A DNA stretch of 64,000 nt from Streptomyces ardesiacus (GCF_003112575.1 NZ_BEWC01000007.1:124001-188000), one strand, 5' to 3'; positions 6,819 through 15,870 are shown, counted from the first letter of the stretch. Numbers and translations: made by a program. The notes: generated by a model not told the origin, from the letters alone.

Positions 6819-8222
6819 GTGACGGCGACGCCATCGCAGCCGTACTCGCCGATGGCGGTGCGCGCCCGGCGCGCGCCGCGCCGCTCCCGCCGCCGGGCGC
6901 CCGGCGCGGCCCGTGACGCGGTGGTCCTGATGGGCCTGCCCCTGCTCGCGGTGCTGGCCCTGCCCGCCGCGTTCGCCGGGGGCGGCACGCGGCGCTGGTT
7001 CGGCGGGCGGGCCGAGAGCCAGCGGGCCGAGGCCCAGGCCGCGAAGGACGACGCGGCCGCCGCCTTCTACGAGCTGGACACCGCCCAGCGGGACCTGCGG
7101 ATCTCGATAGAGACGATCGCGGCCGTCGACTCCTCCCCCGCCGCCCGGCGCGCCGTCTCCGGCTTCGAGGCCCTCGGCCGGCGCATCGACGAGGCCAGCC
7201 ACCAGTACATCAGCGCCGTCGACGCCCACGACCTGGACCGGGACGACCTGGAGGCCTCCGCCGCCTCCCGCGCCCGCACCGAACTGACCGCCGCCAGGAC
7301 CGAGCTGGGCCGGGTCAAGCAGGACCTCGACCGCTTCGCCGAGGGCCTCGGTCCTCTCCTCGGCAAGGCCGAGACCCAGTTGGCCCGGCTGGCCCCCGCC
7401 GTGGAGCGCGCCCGGCAGGCCCTGATGGCCGCCTCCAACGCCCTGGACGCCGTACGCCAAGCGGGTCTGAAGGCGGACGACCTCGCCGCCCGGCTCGCCG
7501 CCCTCGGCCCGGAGCTGACCCGGCTGAACCAGGGCGCGGGACAGCACGGGGTGCCCGAGACCCTGGAGCGCGCCGAGCGGGTCACCCGGGAGGCCGAGGC
7601 GGTCCGCGCCGAGGCGGAACGGCTGCCCGAGCGCGCCGCCGAGATCGACCACCGCCTGGTCTCCCTGCGCACCCGCGCCCAGGCCCTGAGCACCCGCACC
7701 GGGCAGGTCGAGCCGGTCCTGAGCGAGCTGCGGCGCCGCTTCACCGCCGCCTGCTGGCAGGACCTCCAGCACGTGCCGGACCAGGCCGCCGAATCGGTTC
7801 GGCAGGCCGAGCGCAAGCTGTCCGAGGCGCAGGCCGCCCGCGACGCACAGCGCTGGCCCGACGCGACCGCCCTGCTGTCGACGGTACGAGCGCTGCTGAA
7901 CTCCACCGACGAGGCCGTCTCGGCCGCCGGCGACCGGCTGAGCCGGCTGAACGCCGTGCAGAAGGACCCGCAGCAGGAGATCGAGCGCACCCGCTTCGCC
8001 GTCCGCGACGCCCAGCGCCTGGCCATGGCCGGGCGCAACACCCCCGAGCCCCGTCACGCGCGCCCCCTGGACGACGCCGTGGCCCGGCTGGAGCGGGCGA
8101 CCGGCACGCTGGAGGGGCGCCACCCCGACTACTGGCACTTCCTGACGGAGACGGAGGCCGTGCGGCAGGCGGTGGCCCAGGTCGTCACCCGGATCCGCGA
8201 GGAGCGCGGGGCGGGTCACTGA
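6819..8222 (+). CDS. Membrane-anchored coiled-coil protein
   Basis: 467 residues. A strongly basic N-terminus (about 12 Arg in the first 45 residues) precedes one membrane segment near residues 30-50. The remainder is Ala/Glu/Arg/Leu-rich with long heptad-like stretches: residues about 70-125, 130-220 and 245-370 are predicted coiled coil by eye. No catalytic motif is visible. It is probably a structural or scaffold protein on the cytoplasmic side of the membrane, as inferred from topology. GTG 6819 has GGGAGAG before it. The next gene, for the FmdB protein, starts 53 nt downstream but has its own -10. Confidence 0.75.
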   Translation: MTATPSQPYSPMAVRARRAPRRSRRRAPGAARDAVVLMGLPLLAVLALPAAFAGGGTRRWFGGRAESQRAEAQAAKDDAAAAFYELDTAQRDLRISIETIAAVDSSPAARRAVSGFEALGRRIDEASHQYISAVDAHDLDRDDLEASAASRARTELTAARTELGRVKQDLDRFAEGLGPLLGKAETQLARLAPAVERARQALMAASNALDAVRQAGLKADDLAARLAALGPELTRLNQGAGQHGVPETLERAERVTREAEAVRAEAERLPERAAEIDHRLVSLRTRAQALSTRTGQVEPVLSELRRRFTAACWQDLQHVPDQAAESVRQAERKLSEAQAARDAQRWPDATALLSTVRALLNSTDEAVSAAGDRLSRLNAVQKDPQQEIERTRFAVRDAQRLAMAGRNTPEPRHARPLDDAVARLERATGTLEGRHPDYWHFLTETEAVRQAVAQVVTRIREERGAGH

Positions 8223-8275
8223 CCGCCTCGCACGACCGGGGTCCGCCGCCCGGCCGTGCCGGTTAACCTGTGCGC

Positions 8276-8491
8276 ATGCCTCGCTACGAGTACCGCTGCC
8301 GGAGCTGCGGCGACACCTTCGAACTGAGCCGTCCCATGGCCGAGTCCTCCGCTCCCGCCGCCTGCCCGGCGGGCCACGAGGACACGGTGAAGCTGCTGTC
8401 GACGGTCGCGGTCGGCGGCTCGGCCTCCGCGCCCGCGCCCTCGTCGGGCGGCGGCGGTGGCGGCTGCTGCGGTGGGGGCTGCTGCGGCTGA
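8276..8491 (+). CDS. FmdB family zinc-ribbon protein
   Basis: 71 residues. The opening MPRYEYRCRSCGDTFELSRPM is typical of FmdB/CxxC regulatory proteins: Cys8 and Cys11 form the first knuckle. The second knuckle is degenerate: Cys30 is followed by PAGH, so His34 may replace the last Cys. The tail is a Gly run with two CC pairs (GGCCGGGCCG-like). Function of the family is unclear beyond metal binding. TAACCT at 8264-8269 lies 6 nt before the ATG, pointing to a leaderless message; a GTG at 8270 is an unlikely alternative. Confidence 0.85.
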   Translation: MPRYEYRCRSCGDTFELSRPMAESSAPAACPAGHEDTVKLLSTVAVGGSASAPAPSSGGGGGGCCGGGCCG

Positions 8492-8500
8492 TCCCGGCGG

Positions 8501-8525
8501 GGCCGCGCTCCCGGCGGGCGCGGCC
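8501..8525 (+). terminator. Hairpin after the FmdB gene
   Basis: GGCCGCGC (8501-8508) pairs with GCGCGGCC (8518-8525) over 9 nt, ten bases after the stop codon. Confidence 0.6.
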
Positions 8526-8579
8526 GCCCGGTGCCCTTTCCTCAGGCTCCCTTCAGCCGCGTTCTCCTAGCGTGGCGTC

Positions 8580-9350
8580 ATGACAGCCATCGCAGCGCAG
8601 CCGGCCGCGGACAGCGGCCCGGCCCCGCAGTGGATCAACGACCTCATGGACGCCCTCGGAGCGCCGGGCGCCGGTCTCGCCATCGCCCTGGAGAACCTCT
8701 TCCCTCCGCTGCCGAGCGAGGTGATCCTGCCGCTCGCCGGGTTCGCCGCGAGTTCCGGCCGGATGAACCTGATCGCCGTCCTGCTGTGGACGACGGCGGG
8801 TTCGGTGATCGGCGCGCTCGCCCTGTACGGGATCGGTGCCCTGCTCGGCCGGGACCGCACGGTGGCGCTGGCGGGCAGGCTGCCGCTGGTGAAGGTGTCC
8901 GACATCGAGAAGACGGAGGCCTGGTTCCTCAAGCACGGGACGAAGGCCGTCCTCTTCGGCCGGATGATCCCCGTCTTCCGCAGCCTGATCTCCGTCCCCG
9001 CGGGTGTCGAGCGGATGCGGCTGCCCGTCTTCCTGGCCCTGACGACCCTGGGCAGCGCGATCTGGAACACGGTGTTCGTCCTGGCCGGCTACGCGCTGGG
9101 CGACAACTGGTCCGAGGTCTCGGGCATCGCGTCGGCCTACTCGAAGGTGGTCCTCGCCGGGGCCGCCCTGGCGCTGCTGGTCTTCGCCGGCCTGCGCCTG
9201 CTGCGGCCGGGCGCCGGCCACCGCAGGCGGGGCGGCCGGGGACGCGGCGGAGGCCCGCGGGACGGGCTCAGCGAGCCGGGCGCGCCGCGCGCAGGAACTC
9301 CCGGAGGATCCGCTCCCCGGCCGGCACGCCGCGCTCGGGCAAGGCGCTGA
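8580..9350 (+). CDS. DedA family membrane protein (second of two)
   Basis: 256 residues and a complete DedA protein. ENLFPPLPSEVILPLAG near residues 36-52 is the classic N-terminal re-entrant motif, and FGRMIPVFRSLISVPAG near 123-139 is the F-x-R-x-x-P-x-x-R core. Two to three further helices follow, then a basic Arg/Gly-rich cytoplasmic tail. The family moves undecaprenyl phosphate or phospholipids between leaflets. TAGCGT at 8568-8573 is 6 nt before the ATG, so the message is probably leaderless. Two TCAG repeats 11 bp apart (8542-8545, 8553-8556) upstream resemble an OmpR-family direct repeat. Its 3' end overlaps the convergent HAD gene by 83 bp. Confidence 0.9.
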   Translation: MTAIAAQPAADSGPAPQWINDLMDALGAPGAGLAIALENLFPPLPSEVILPLAGFAASSGRMNLIAVLLWTTAGSVIGALALYGIGALLGRDRTVALAGRLPLVKVSDIEKTEAWFLKHGTKAVLFGRMIPVFRSLISVPAGVERMRLPVFLALTTLGSAIWNTVFVLAGYALGDNWSEVSGIASAYSKVVLAGAALALLVFAGLRLLRPGAGHRRRGGRGRGGGPRDGLSEPGAPRAGTPGGSAPRPARRARARR

Positions 9351-10080
9351 CCGTCGGGGCCGTCCACCCGGAGTCGGCCAGCTCGCCGTGGCCCGGGCGC
9401 CAGCCGCGGTCGGCGGCGAGGAGCAGGTCGGCGTCGAGGAGCGAGTCGCCCGCGGCGAGGGTGAGTCCGGCACCGGTGCGGCGGGCGACCTCGCGCACGG
9501 CGGCGCTCTTGGTGAGCGGCTTGGGCACGGCGTAGACCTTGCGGCCCTGGAGGGAGACGGTCCAGCCGCGGTTCTCGGCCCACACGGCGAGTTCCTTCAC
9601 CCAGTCCGGGGGCAGCAGGTCGCGTTCGACGACCAGGTAGGCGAAGAGGTCCTCGGCGACCCGGTGCTTGCGCGCCCACAGCGGGTCGGCCGTGTTCATC
9701 AGGTGGTCGCGGACCTCGGCCAGCGAGGCGCATTCGTCGGCCAGCCGGGCGGTCACCCGGGCGTGCCAGGCGGGGTCGGAGACGCCGTCCACGAGCAGGT
9801 GGCCGCCGTTGGCGCAGATCGCGTACTCGGGCGCGGGACCGGGGAGGCTGATGCGCCGGTACTGCTCGCGGGTCCGGGTGGTGGTCGGCACGAAGACCGC
9901 CGTGTCGGCGAGTTCGGCGAGCAGGCGGGCGGCCGTCTCCGTCAGGTAGGACAGGGGCCGGCCCTCGTAGACCTCCACGCACAGCAGGCGCGGCGCCTCC
10001 GCGTCGGGCACGGTCAGGCCGAGCGCGGCGGCGGAGTAGATGAGCGTGCGGTCGAGGTCGCTGGCGACGAGCACCGGCAT
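9268..10080 (-). CDS. HAD superfamily phosphatase of the Ter cluster
   Basis: 270 residues. MPVLVASDLDRTLIY carries the nucleophile motif D8-x-D10-x-T, and TLAAGDSLLDADLL near residue 210 is motif IV with the acidic pair that holds Mg2+; a Lys (TKSAA) before it fits motif III. The cap placement resembles Cof-type or sucrose-phosphate-phosphatase-like HADs. It starts inside the stop of the phosphoribosyltransferase fusion gene (TGATG overlap), so it is the last gene of the Ter enzyme operon. Ter-linked HADs are thought to dephosphorylate the product of the PRTase steps; the substrate is unknown. Confidence 0.88.
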   Translation of the reverse strand: MPVLVASDLDRTLIYSAAALGLTVPDAEAPRLLCVEVYEGRPLSYLTETAARLLAELADTAVFVPTTTRTREQYRRISLPGPAPEYAICANGGHLLVDGVSDPAWHARVTARLADECASLAEVRDHLMNTADPLWARKHRVAEDLFAYLVVERDLLPPDWVKELAVWAENRGWTVSLQGRKVYAVPKPLTKSAAVREVARRTGAGLTLAAGDSLLDADLLLAADRGWRPGHGELADSGWTAPTVSALPERGVPAGERILREFLRAARPAR

Positions 10081-12569
10081 CAGAGCGTCACCGCCTTGCC
10101 GTCGGCGCCGGTGGCGCCCCGCGTGTACCGGGGGTGGATGAGCCCGACGCAGGTGTACGGCAGGCCGTCGACCTCCTCCACGGGCACGCCCCGCTGCTCG
10201 GCCAGCAGGCGGACGTGGTCCAGGTCGGCGCCGGCGCCGGAGCGGGCCAGCACCTTCCACGGAACGCGGCGCAGCATCACCCGCGTGGTCTCGCCGACGC
10301 CGGGCTTGACGAGGTTCACGTCGTGGATGCCGTACTCCTCGCTGATGCGCTCCACGGCCGCCCAGCCCTCCCACGTGGGCGTGCGGTCGGCGGAGAGGAG
10401 GTCCTTGGCCTGGGCGCCGACCGATTCCGTGACGTCCGGGAAGCGGGCGGAGACGGCGTCGAGGAAGGCCCGGGACAGGTCGGCGGCGGCCAGCTCGCGG
10501 TAGAACTTGGCGCCGTGGAAGTCGTGCGGGCCGACCAGGTCGGCGCGGAGCACGGTGCGCGATATCAGCCCGGAGACGGTGGAGTTGAGGCACGCGGAGG
10601 GGATGAGGAAGTCGTCACGGGTGCCGTAGGTGCGCACGCAGGAGCCGGGGTCGGCCAGTACGGCGATCTCCGGGTCGAAGCCGGTGACCCCGTCGGACGC
10701 CTCGAAGTCGCGCAGGGCGGCGGCAAGTTCGCGGGTGATGGCGCCCTTGCCGGTCCAGCCGTCGACGAAGACGACGTCGGCGGGGTCGTGGTGGGCGGCC
10801 AGCCAGCGCAGGGCGTTGGCGTCGATGCCCCGGCCCCGGACGATCGACACCGCGTAGTGCGGGAGGTCGAGACCGTGGCGGAAGTGCGCCCAGCGGCGCA
10901 TCAGGACGCCGACGGGGGTGCCCGCCCGGGCGAGGGAGACGAGGACGGGGCGGGGCGAGCGCTCCGCGAGCACGACCTCGGTGACGGCGCCGACGGCGCG
11001 CGCCAGCCGGGCGGCGGACGCCTCCAGCGCCGCGTGGAACAGCTCCTGGTACTGCTCGCTGGGCTGGTACTCCACGGGCAGCGACTCGGCGTAGTGGGCG
11101 CCGCCGCGCTGGATGGCCTCCTCGCGCTCCTCGGTCGGCGCCTCCAGGGTCACCTCGGAGAGGTCCTGGAGGAGCCAGCCGACCTCGTCGGGCGCGTACG
11201 AGGAGAAGGCGGGGCCGCGCAGCGGCTCGGGCAGCATGGAGGGCCTTTCGGGGGCGTGCGGGGCCCGCGGGACGTACGACGGGACGACCGCGAGCAGGAC
11301 GTGCGGGACGTGGGCGGCGAGCCGGGAGGCCAGTCCGTCCGGGGCGTGCAGCGCGGGGGTGTCGGCGACCGAGTCGACGACGGCGACCACGGCGTCGAAG
11401 CCGGCGCCCGCGACGTTGTAGGCGTAGCGCTCGCCGGGGCCGTCGTCCGGGTCGTCGTGGGCGGGGAAGACCAGGCGGGTGCGGATGGCGTAGCCGGGGT
11501 CGTCGACGGCTAGGACGGGTGAGCGGGTGGTGGTCGAGTAGCGCACGTCGACGCCGTCGCCGACGGTCTGCTCCAGCGCGTGGGCCAGGCGCAGGGGGGC
11601 GTACATGAGTTCCTCGAAGCCGAGGACGAGCACGCGCCGGGCCCCGGCCGGCAGGGCCCGGGCGATCCGCGCCGCCATGCCGGGCAGGGCGCCCTCCAGC
11701 CGGTCCCGGTCCGCGGCGGTGAACCCGTGCCGTCCGCCGTCGGGCACGTCACGGGGCCAGCGCAGGTCGACGCGTGCGACGGAGCCGGACGGCGCCGCCG
11801 CCGGGCGGGCCGGTTCCGTGGCCGCCGCCTCGTGCCGGGCGACCAGTTCCTGCCCCTTGGCCAGCACGCCCGGCGGCAGCCGGACCGTTCCGGAGGCGGT
11901 GGTCACCAGGTCGACGCGGGCGCCGATCTCCCGGGCGAAGTCGTCCAGGCGGCCGGCGTCGGCGGGCGAGCGCATGTCGACGAGGGCCACCACCACGTAC
12001 CGCGTGCGGGGGTAGCGCTCGTGCAGGGCGCGGACGGTGTTGAGCACCGTGTTGCCGGTGGAGAACTCGTCGTCGACGAGGACCAGCGGACCGTCCCCGG
12101 CCAGCAGTGCCGGGTCCTCGGGCAGCAGGAGGTGGGAGGTCGCGTGCGAGTGGGACTCCTCGAAGCCGCCCGCGCGGGCGACCCCGGCGACCGCCCGGCG
12201 GGTGGAGTGCAGGTACGGGGCGGGGCCCAGGCCGTCGGCGACGGAGTGGCCCAGCCCGGTGGCGGTCTCCGCGTAGCCGAGGACGACCGCGCGGGCGGCC
12301 GCCTCGGCGCCGAGCAGGTCGCGCACGCGCCGGCCGAGGGCGACGCCGTGGCCGTAGACGACGGAGGGCGACTGCGGGACGTGCTTGCCGAGCACGTGGG
12401 AGACGAGCAGGTGCGCCCGCTTGGGGTTGCGGCGCAGGGCGAGCCCCAGCAGGCCGGTCAGCGCCTCGTCGCCGGTGAGTTCGACGCCGAGCCGCTCGGC
12501 GACCCAGGTGCCGGACCAGACTCCGGCCTCGTCGCCCACGGCGTGCGCGGCGTGCGCCCTGTCGGTCAT
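10080..12569 (-). CDS. Double phosphoribosyltransferase fusion of the Ter cluster (PRTase_2-TRSP-PRTase_1)
   Basis: 829 residues. The first half is an orotate-PRTase-like domain: residues 163-175 (LVLVDDEFSTGNT) form the PRPP-binding loop with its two acidic residues, and GYAETATGLGHSVAD is at 99-113. A TRSP-like region follows to about 400. From about residue 450 a second module begins that matches the StiP/PRTase_1 family, with FVDGWTGKGAITREL near 597-611 as its nucleotide-phosphate loop and a CVRTYGTRDDFLIPSACLN segment after it. In many bacteria these are separate genes of the tellurite/phage-resistance-linked Ter operon, where they are predicted to build a nucleoside-like metabolite. 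The gene lies 78 nt after the CitE-like gene and overlaps the HAD gene by one base. Confidence 0.85.
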   Translation of the reverse strand: MTDRAHAAHAVGDEAGVWSGTWVAERLGVELTGDEALTGLLGLALRRNPKRAHLLVSHVLGKHVPQSPSVVYGHGVALGRRVRDLLGAEAAARAVVLGYAETATGLGHSVADGLGPAPYLHSTRRAVAGVARAGGFEESHSHATSHLLLPEDPALLAGDGPLVLVDDEFSTGNTVLNTVRALHERYPRTRYVVVALVDMRSPADAGRLDDFAREIGARVDLVTTASGTVRLPPGVLAKGQELVARHEAAATEPARPAAAPSGSVARVDLRWPRDVPDGGRHGFTAADRDRLEGALPGMAARIARALPAGARRVLVLGFEELMYAPLRLAHALEQTVGDGVDVRYSTTTRSPVLAVDDPGYAIRTRLVFPAHDDPDDGPGERYAYNVAGAGFDAVVAVVDSVADTPALHAPDGLASRLAAHVPHVLLAVVPSYVPRAPHAPERPSMLPEPLRGPAFSSYAPDEVGWLLQDLSEVTLEAPTEEREEAIQRGGAHYAESLPVEYQPSEQYQELFHAALEASAARLARAVGAVTEVVLAERSPRPVLVSLARAGTPVGVLMRRWAHFRHGLDLPHYAVSIVRGRGIDANALRWLAAHHDPADVVFVDGWTGKGAITRELAAALRDFEASDGVTGFDPEIAVLADPGSCVRTYGTRDDFLIPSACLNSTVSGLISRTVLRADLVGPHDFHGAKFYRELAAADLSRAFLDAVSARFPDVTESVGAQAKDLLSADRTPTWEGWAAVERISEEYGIHDVNLVKPGVGETTRVMLRRVPWKVLARSGAGADLDHVRLLAEQRGVPVEEVDGLPYTCVGLIHPRYTRGATGADGKAVTL

Positions 12570-12647
12570 GTACTCGTGCCTCCCGTCGTGCGCCGCGGCG
12601 TGTGCCCGGCGTCGGTCATGGATCGCTTGCGTCCGGTCGCCCGGCGT

Positions 12648-13814
12648 TCAGTCGGACAGGCCGGCGGCGAGCAGTTCCACGAAGCCGATGTCCTCGTTCG
12701 CCACCCCGAAGACCTCGGCGCGCAGCAGGGTCCGCTCGGCCCAGGCGCGGTGGGGCTTCACCTCGTTCATCTTGTTGGTGTACGCCGACCTCATCACGCC
12801 CCCGCCGCACCGTTCGGGCCGCAGGATGTCCTGGGCGTCGCTGAACTCCTCGTGGCTGACGACGGACAGCGCGTGCACGGGGAGCACGTGCGAGGGGTGG
12901 ATGCAGGTCTTGCCCAGCAGGCCGTTGGCCCGGTCCAGGGAGATCTCGCGCAGCAGGCCGTCCATCGAGTGCTCGATGAGCTTCTGGCGCAGTTCGACGG
13001 CCTGTCCCTCGAGGAAGGGGCTCTGGCGCAGTTGTGGTTTGAACATGCGCTCCTGGACGCGGAAGTACTCCCACACGGGCCCGGTCACCGTGAAGCCGGT
13101 GCCGTCGGCGCGGGCGAGCATGTTCACCACGTCGGCGATCACGGAGGCGACGATCTGCACGTCGTAGGCCGTCATGTCGGGGCCTCTGCGCAGCCCGTAG
13201 GAGGAGCAGAAGTCGGTCACGCCGAGCCGCAGGGCGAGCACGCGGTCGCGGTACTTGTCGACCGCGCGGAAGATCCCCTCCAGCGTCTGCACCCGCGACT
13301 CGCGGTAGAGCAGGTCGGGGGACTCGAGCACGGGCATGGCGAAGAGCCTGCGGCCGGTGGCGGCCTCGGCGGCGGTGAGCGCCTCCAGGAAGGGCACGCC
13401 GCGTTCCTCGGTGAACTTCGGCAGCACGAATCCGGACAGCAGCCGCACGGCGGGGCCCAGGCGCCGCACGAGGTCGGGTATCTGCTCGGGGGTGCGGACC
13501 CGGACGAACAGGAGCGGGATGCCGTCGCCGGAACGTTCCGCCAGGTCCGTGAGATGGCGGACGAGGTTCTCCTCGCCGAACGGCACCTCGGCGTCGTCGA
13601 TCGAGTCCTCCAGGCACAGGACCATCGACACCACTCCGCGCGCGCCCTGCTTCAGGATGTCGTCGGCGAGGCTCGGCCGGGTGGCCGGGCTGTAGAGGGT
13701 GGCGCCCAGGGCCGCGGACAGCAGCCGGGCCGGGGAGTCGGCCGTGAAGGAACAGGGCTCCTGGTGGAAGAGCCGCTTCCGCACTTCAGGGGCCATCTGT
13801 CCGAAGTGACGCAT
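12648..13814 (-). CDS. HpcH/HpaI aldolase / citrate-lyase beta-like protein (Ter cluster)
   Basis: 388 residues with a CitE-type TIM-barrel fold. Visible elements are LYSPATRPSLADDI near the N-terminus, VLCLEDSIDDAEVP (acidic metal/CoA-side loop), FVLPKF, LFAMPVLESPDLL, LRLGVTDFCSSYGLRR and GKTCIHPSHVLPVHAL, which correspond in order to conserved strands of the HpcH/CitE family. It probably makes or breaks a C-C bond next to a carboxylate, with Mg2+. It is the first gene of the enzyme operon (CitE-like, PRTase fusion, HAD). GGGGGAG stands 5 nt before the ATG at 13814, and the 208-bp gap to the divergent TerD-like gene holds both promoters. Confidence 0.87.
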   Translation of the reverse strand: MRHFGQMAPEVRKRLFHQEPCSFTADSPARLLSAALGATLYSPATRPSLADDILKQGARGVVSMVLCLEDSIDDAEVPFGEENLVRHLTDLAERSGDGIPLLFVRVRTPEQIPDLVRRLGPAVRLLSGFVLPKFTEERGVPFLEALTAAEAATGRRLFAMPVLESPDLLYRESRVQTLEGIFRAVDKYRDRVLALRLGVTDFCSSYGLRRGPDMTAYDVQIVASVIADVVNMLARADGTGFTVTGPVWEYFRVQERMFKPQLRQSPFLEGQAVELRQKLIEHSMDGLLREISLDRANGLLGKTCIHPSHVLPVHALSVVSHEEFSDAQDILRPERCGGGVMRSAYTNKMNEVKPHRAWAERTLLRAEVFGVANEDIGFVELLAAGLSD

Positions 13815-14022
13815 CTGAACTCCCCCGTGGTGTCTGGGCAACCTGTGAACCGCCGAAAGGTGGCCGGTAATAGTACGTACGTATCCATGTCGGAGGTTCC
13901 CACCGGGCATGAATTCCAGGTAACCCGGCCGTGTCGGCGGCGGCGACCCGGGGCACGCGCGCCGGTGCCGCGTACCCGCCCCCGCATTGTCGTGACCAGG
14001 ACGGAGAGGGCAGGATGACGGC

Positions 14023-15033
14023 ATGACGCACGCGATGCTGAAGGGGTCGAACGTCCCGCTGCAAGCCACCACGGTACGCGCCGTGCTGCGCTGGGCCCCC
14101 GGGCAGGGGGTCCCCGACGTGGACGCCTCCGCGCTGCTGCTGGGGACGGACGGCCGTGTGCGTTCGGACGAGGACTTCGTCTTCTACAACCAGCCCCGGC
14201 ATCCCTCCGGCCAGGTCTGGCGGCTCGGCAAGAAGCGGGTGGCCGAGGGCCTGACCGACACGATCCAGACGGACCTCTCGGGCGTCGAACCCTCCGTGGC
14301 CCGCATCCTGCTGGTCGCCTCGGCGGACGGCGCCGCCTTCGACCGGGCCGCGTCGCTGCGCATCCTGCTGTACGACGCGGCGGCCGGCGACGCGGAACCG
14401 CTGGCCCACTTCGACGTCAAGCCGGAGACGGGCCAGGAGACGGCGCTGATCTGCGGCGAGCTGTACCGGCGCGGGGAGGGCTGGAAGTTCCGGGCGCTGG
14501 GCGAGGGGTACTCCAACGGGCTCAAGGGCCTGGCGACCGACTTCGGCATCTCGGTGGACGAGTCGGAGGGGGCGGACGAGTCGGAGGGGGCGGACGGTCT
14601 CATGTCGGCGCCCAGGCCCGAACCGGCCGCGCCGGCTCCCGCGCCCTCCGTTCCGTCCCAGTCCGTCCCCGGACCGCCCACGCCCGCCCAGTCCGCGTCG
14701 GCCCCGTCCGTGCCCGCTCCGCCGGTGACCGGGCCCGAGCAGCCGACGGCGGTGCAGCCCCTGCCCGACGTCTCGCGTCCGCTGCCGCCCGAGCAGCCCG
14801 CAGGCGTGCCCGCGCAGCCCGGATACGGCTACCCCCAGCAGCCGGCCGCACAGCCCGCGTACGGCTACCCCCAGCCGCCGGCCGCCCGGCCGGGGTACGG
14901 GTACCCGCAGGCGCCCGCCGCGGCCGGGGTCGCCGGGGCGCAGGCCGGTTACGGCTATCCGCAGCCGGTCACGGGGGCGCCCGACCCGGACTTCCGGCTG
15001 CCCCCGCAGGGACCGCAGTTCGTCGGCCGGTAG
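14023..15033 (+). CDS. Divergent TerD-domain protein with GYGYPQ-repeat tail
   Basis: 336 residues. Residues 1-185 form a TerD domain: a DVDASALLL strand, DFVFYNQPRHPSG, and GWKFRALGEGYSNGLKGLATDFGISV at the end. The acidic GDN...G-E-G-D-D-E loop that binds Ca2+ in canonical TerD is absent and is replaced by a basic LGKKRVAEGL-like segment. The remaining 150 residues are Pro/Ala-rich with four GYGYPQ-type repeats (DNA about 14820-14965). The tail looks disordered and may mediate assembly at the membrane or cell pole; that is inference. It is transcribed divergently from the enzyme operon and converges with the TerA-like gene. Confidence 0.87.
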   Translation: MTHAMLKGSNVPLQATTVRAVLRWAPGQGVPDVDASALLLGTDGRVRSDEDFVFYNQPRHPSGQVWRLGKKRVAEGLTDTIQTDLSGVEPSVARILLVASADGAAFDRAASLRILLYDAAAGDAEPLAHFDVKPETGQETALICGELYRRGEGWKFRALGEGYSNGLKGLATDFGISVDESEGADESEGADGLMSAPRPEPAAPAPAPSVPSQSVPGPPTPAQSASAPSVPAPPVTGPEQPTAVQPLPDVSRPLPPEQPAGVPAQPGYGYPQQPAAQPAYGYPQPPAARPGYGYPQAPAAAGVAGAQAGYGYPQPVTGAPDPDFRLPPQGPQFVGR

Positions 15034-15071
15034 GCGTCGTCCGGCACCCCGGGCGCGGCCCGGACGCGGCG

Positions 15072-15803
15072 CTAGGCCTTGCTCTTGTGCCCCCGGCCCC
15101 ACTGCAGTCCCCACCCGTAGAGCCGGTCCAGTTCGCCCTGGAAGCCGTAGACGAACTTCACCTCGCGGCGGACGACGATCTCGTCCTTGACGTTCTCGAT
15201 CATCACCACGGCGCAGGACCGGGCCTGCGGATGGCGCTCGTCGAGGCCTATCTCGATCCGGGGGCCGTTGCTCGGGTAGAGCGTGACGACGGCGTGCGTC
15301 CGGTCGAAGGCGGGGGTCTGGTCGTAGATGTAGGCGAAGAGCAGCAGGCGCTTGATGGCGTCCTTGTGGTCGAGGTTGATGTAGAGCGTCTCGCCGGAGG
15401 CCGAGCCGAAACGGTCGTCGCCGCTGAGCTTGACGTAGGGCGGGGCGTTCACCTCGCCCAGGAAGCCGCCGAGCGGCTGGACCACCCCGCGGGTGCCGTC
15501 CTTCAGTTCGTAGAGGCAGCCGAGGTCGAGGTCGACGTTGACCATGCTCTGGCTGTGGCCCACGACCTCGGGGGGCTTGAGGGCCTTGAAGGGGTGCCGC
15601 AGCAGGCTCTCGCGCTGGACGCCCGAGATGTCGGAGGTCCGCATCCGCCAGGAGAGGTTGACGCGGAGGTTGCCGGTCGCCGCGCCCTGCTTGGTCAGGG
15701 AGACCTGGCTGTGCCGTTTGGTGAGCTGGATGGAGTTGGTCGCCGCGCTGCCCGAGTCGAACTCGGACTCGCGGCCTCGCCACAGCCCGTCCAAGAAGCC
15801 CAT
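15072..15803 (-). CDS. TerA-like tellurium-resistance protein
   Basis: 243 residues. The segment VDLDLGCLYELKDGTRGVVQPLG, then PPYVKLSGDDR, ETLYINL, RLLLFAYIYDQTP, a VVTLYPSNGPRIEI strand and the ending LDRLYGWGLQWGRGHK match, in order, the C-terminal half of TerA, a TerD-fold protein. An acidic GDDR loop may bind metal. TerA-like proteins act with TerD at the inner face of the membrane under tellurite, oxidative and phage stress; the mechanism is not known. GGGGCGGGA precedes the ATG. It lies 148 nt after the DUF475 gene, beyond a strong hairpin. Confidence 0.86.
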   Translation of the reverse strand: MGFLDGLWRGRESEFDSGSAATNSIQLTKRHSQVSLTKQGAATGNLRVNLSWRMRTSDISGVQRESLLRHPFKALKPPEVVGHSQSMVNVDLDLGCLYELKDGTRGVVQPLGGFLGEVNAPPYVKLSGDDRFGSASGETLYINLDHKDAIKRLLLFAYIYDQTPAFDRTHAVVTLYPSNGPRIEIGLDERHPQARSCAVVMIENVKDEIVVRREVKFVYGFQGELDRLYGWGLQWGRGHKSKA

Positions 15804-15831
15804 TCCCGCCCCACCTTCGCGTCACCGCCGA

Positions 15832-15870
15832 CGGGGCGGCCCCGAGGAGTCGTCCTCGTCGGCCGCCCCG
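15832..15870 (-). terminator. Terminator after the DUF475 gene
   Basis: CGGGGCGGCC (15832-15841) pairs with GGCCGCCCCG (15861-15870), and inside it CGAGGA (15843-15848) pairs with TCCTCG (15853-15858). The long hairpin separates the DUF475 gene from the TerA-like gene. Confidence 0.72.

Noticed and set aside
11580..14018. Open frame of over 800 codons on the plus strand opposite the PRTase fusion and CitE-like genes
   Set aside because: It runs antisense across two genes with clear catalytic motifs and has no recognisable domain or ribosome-binding site.
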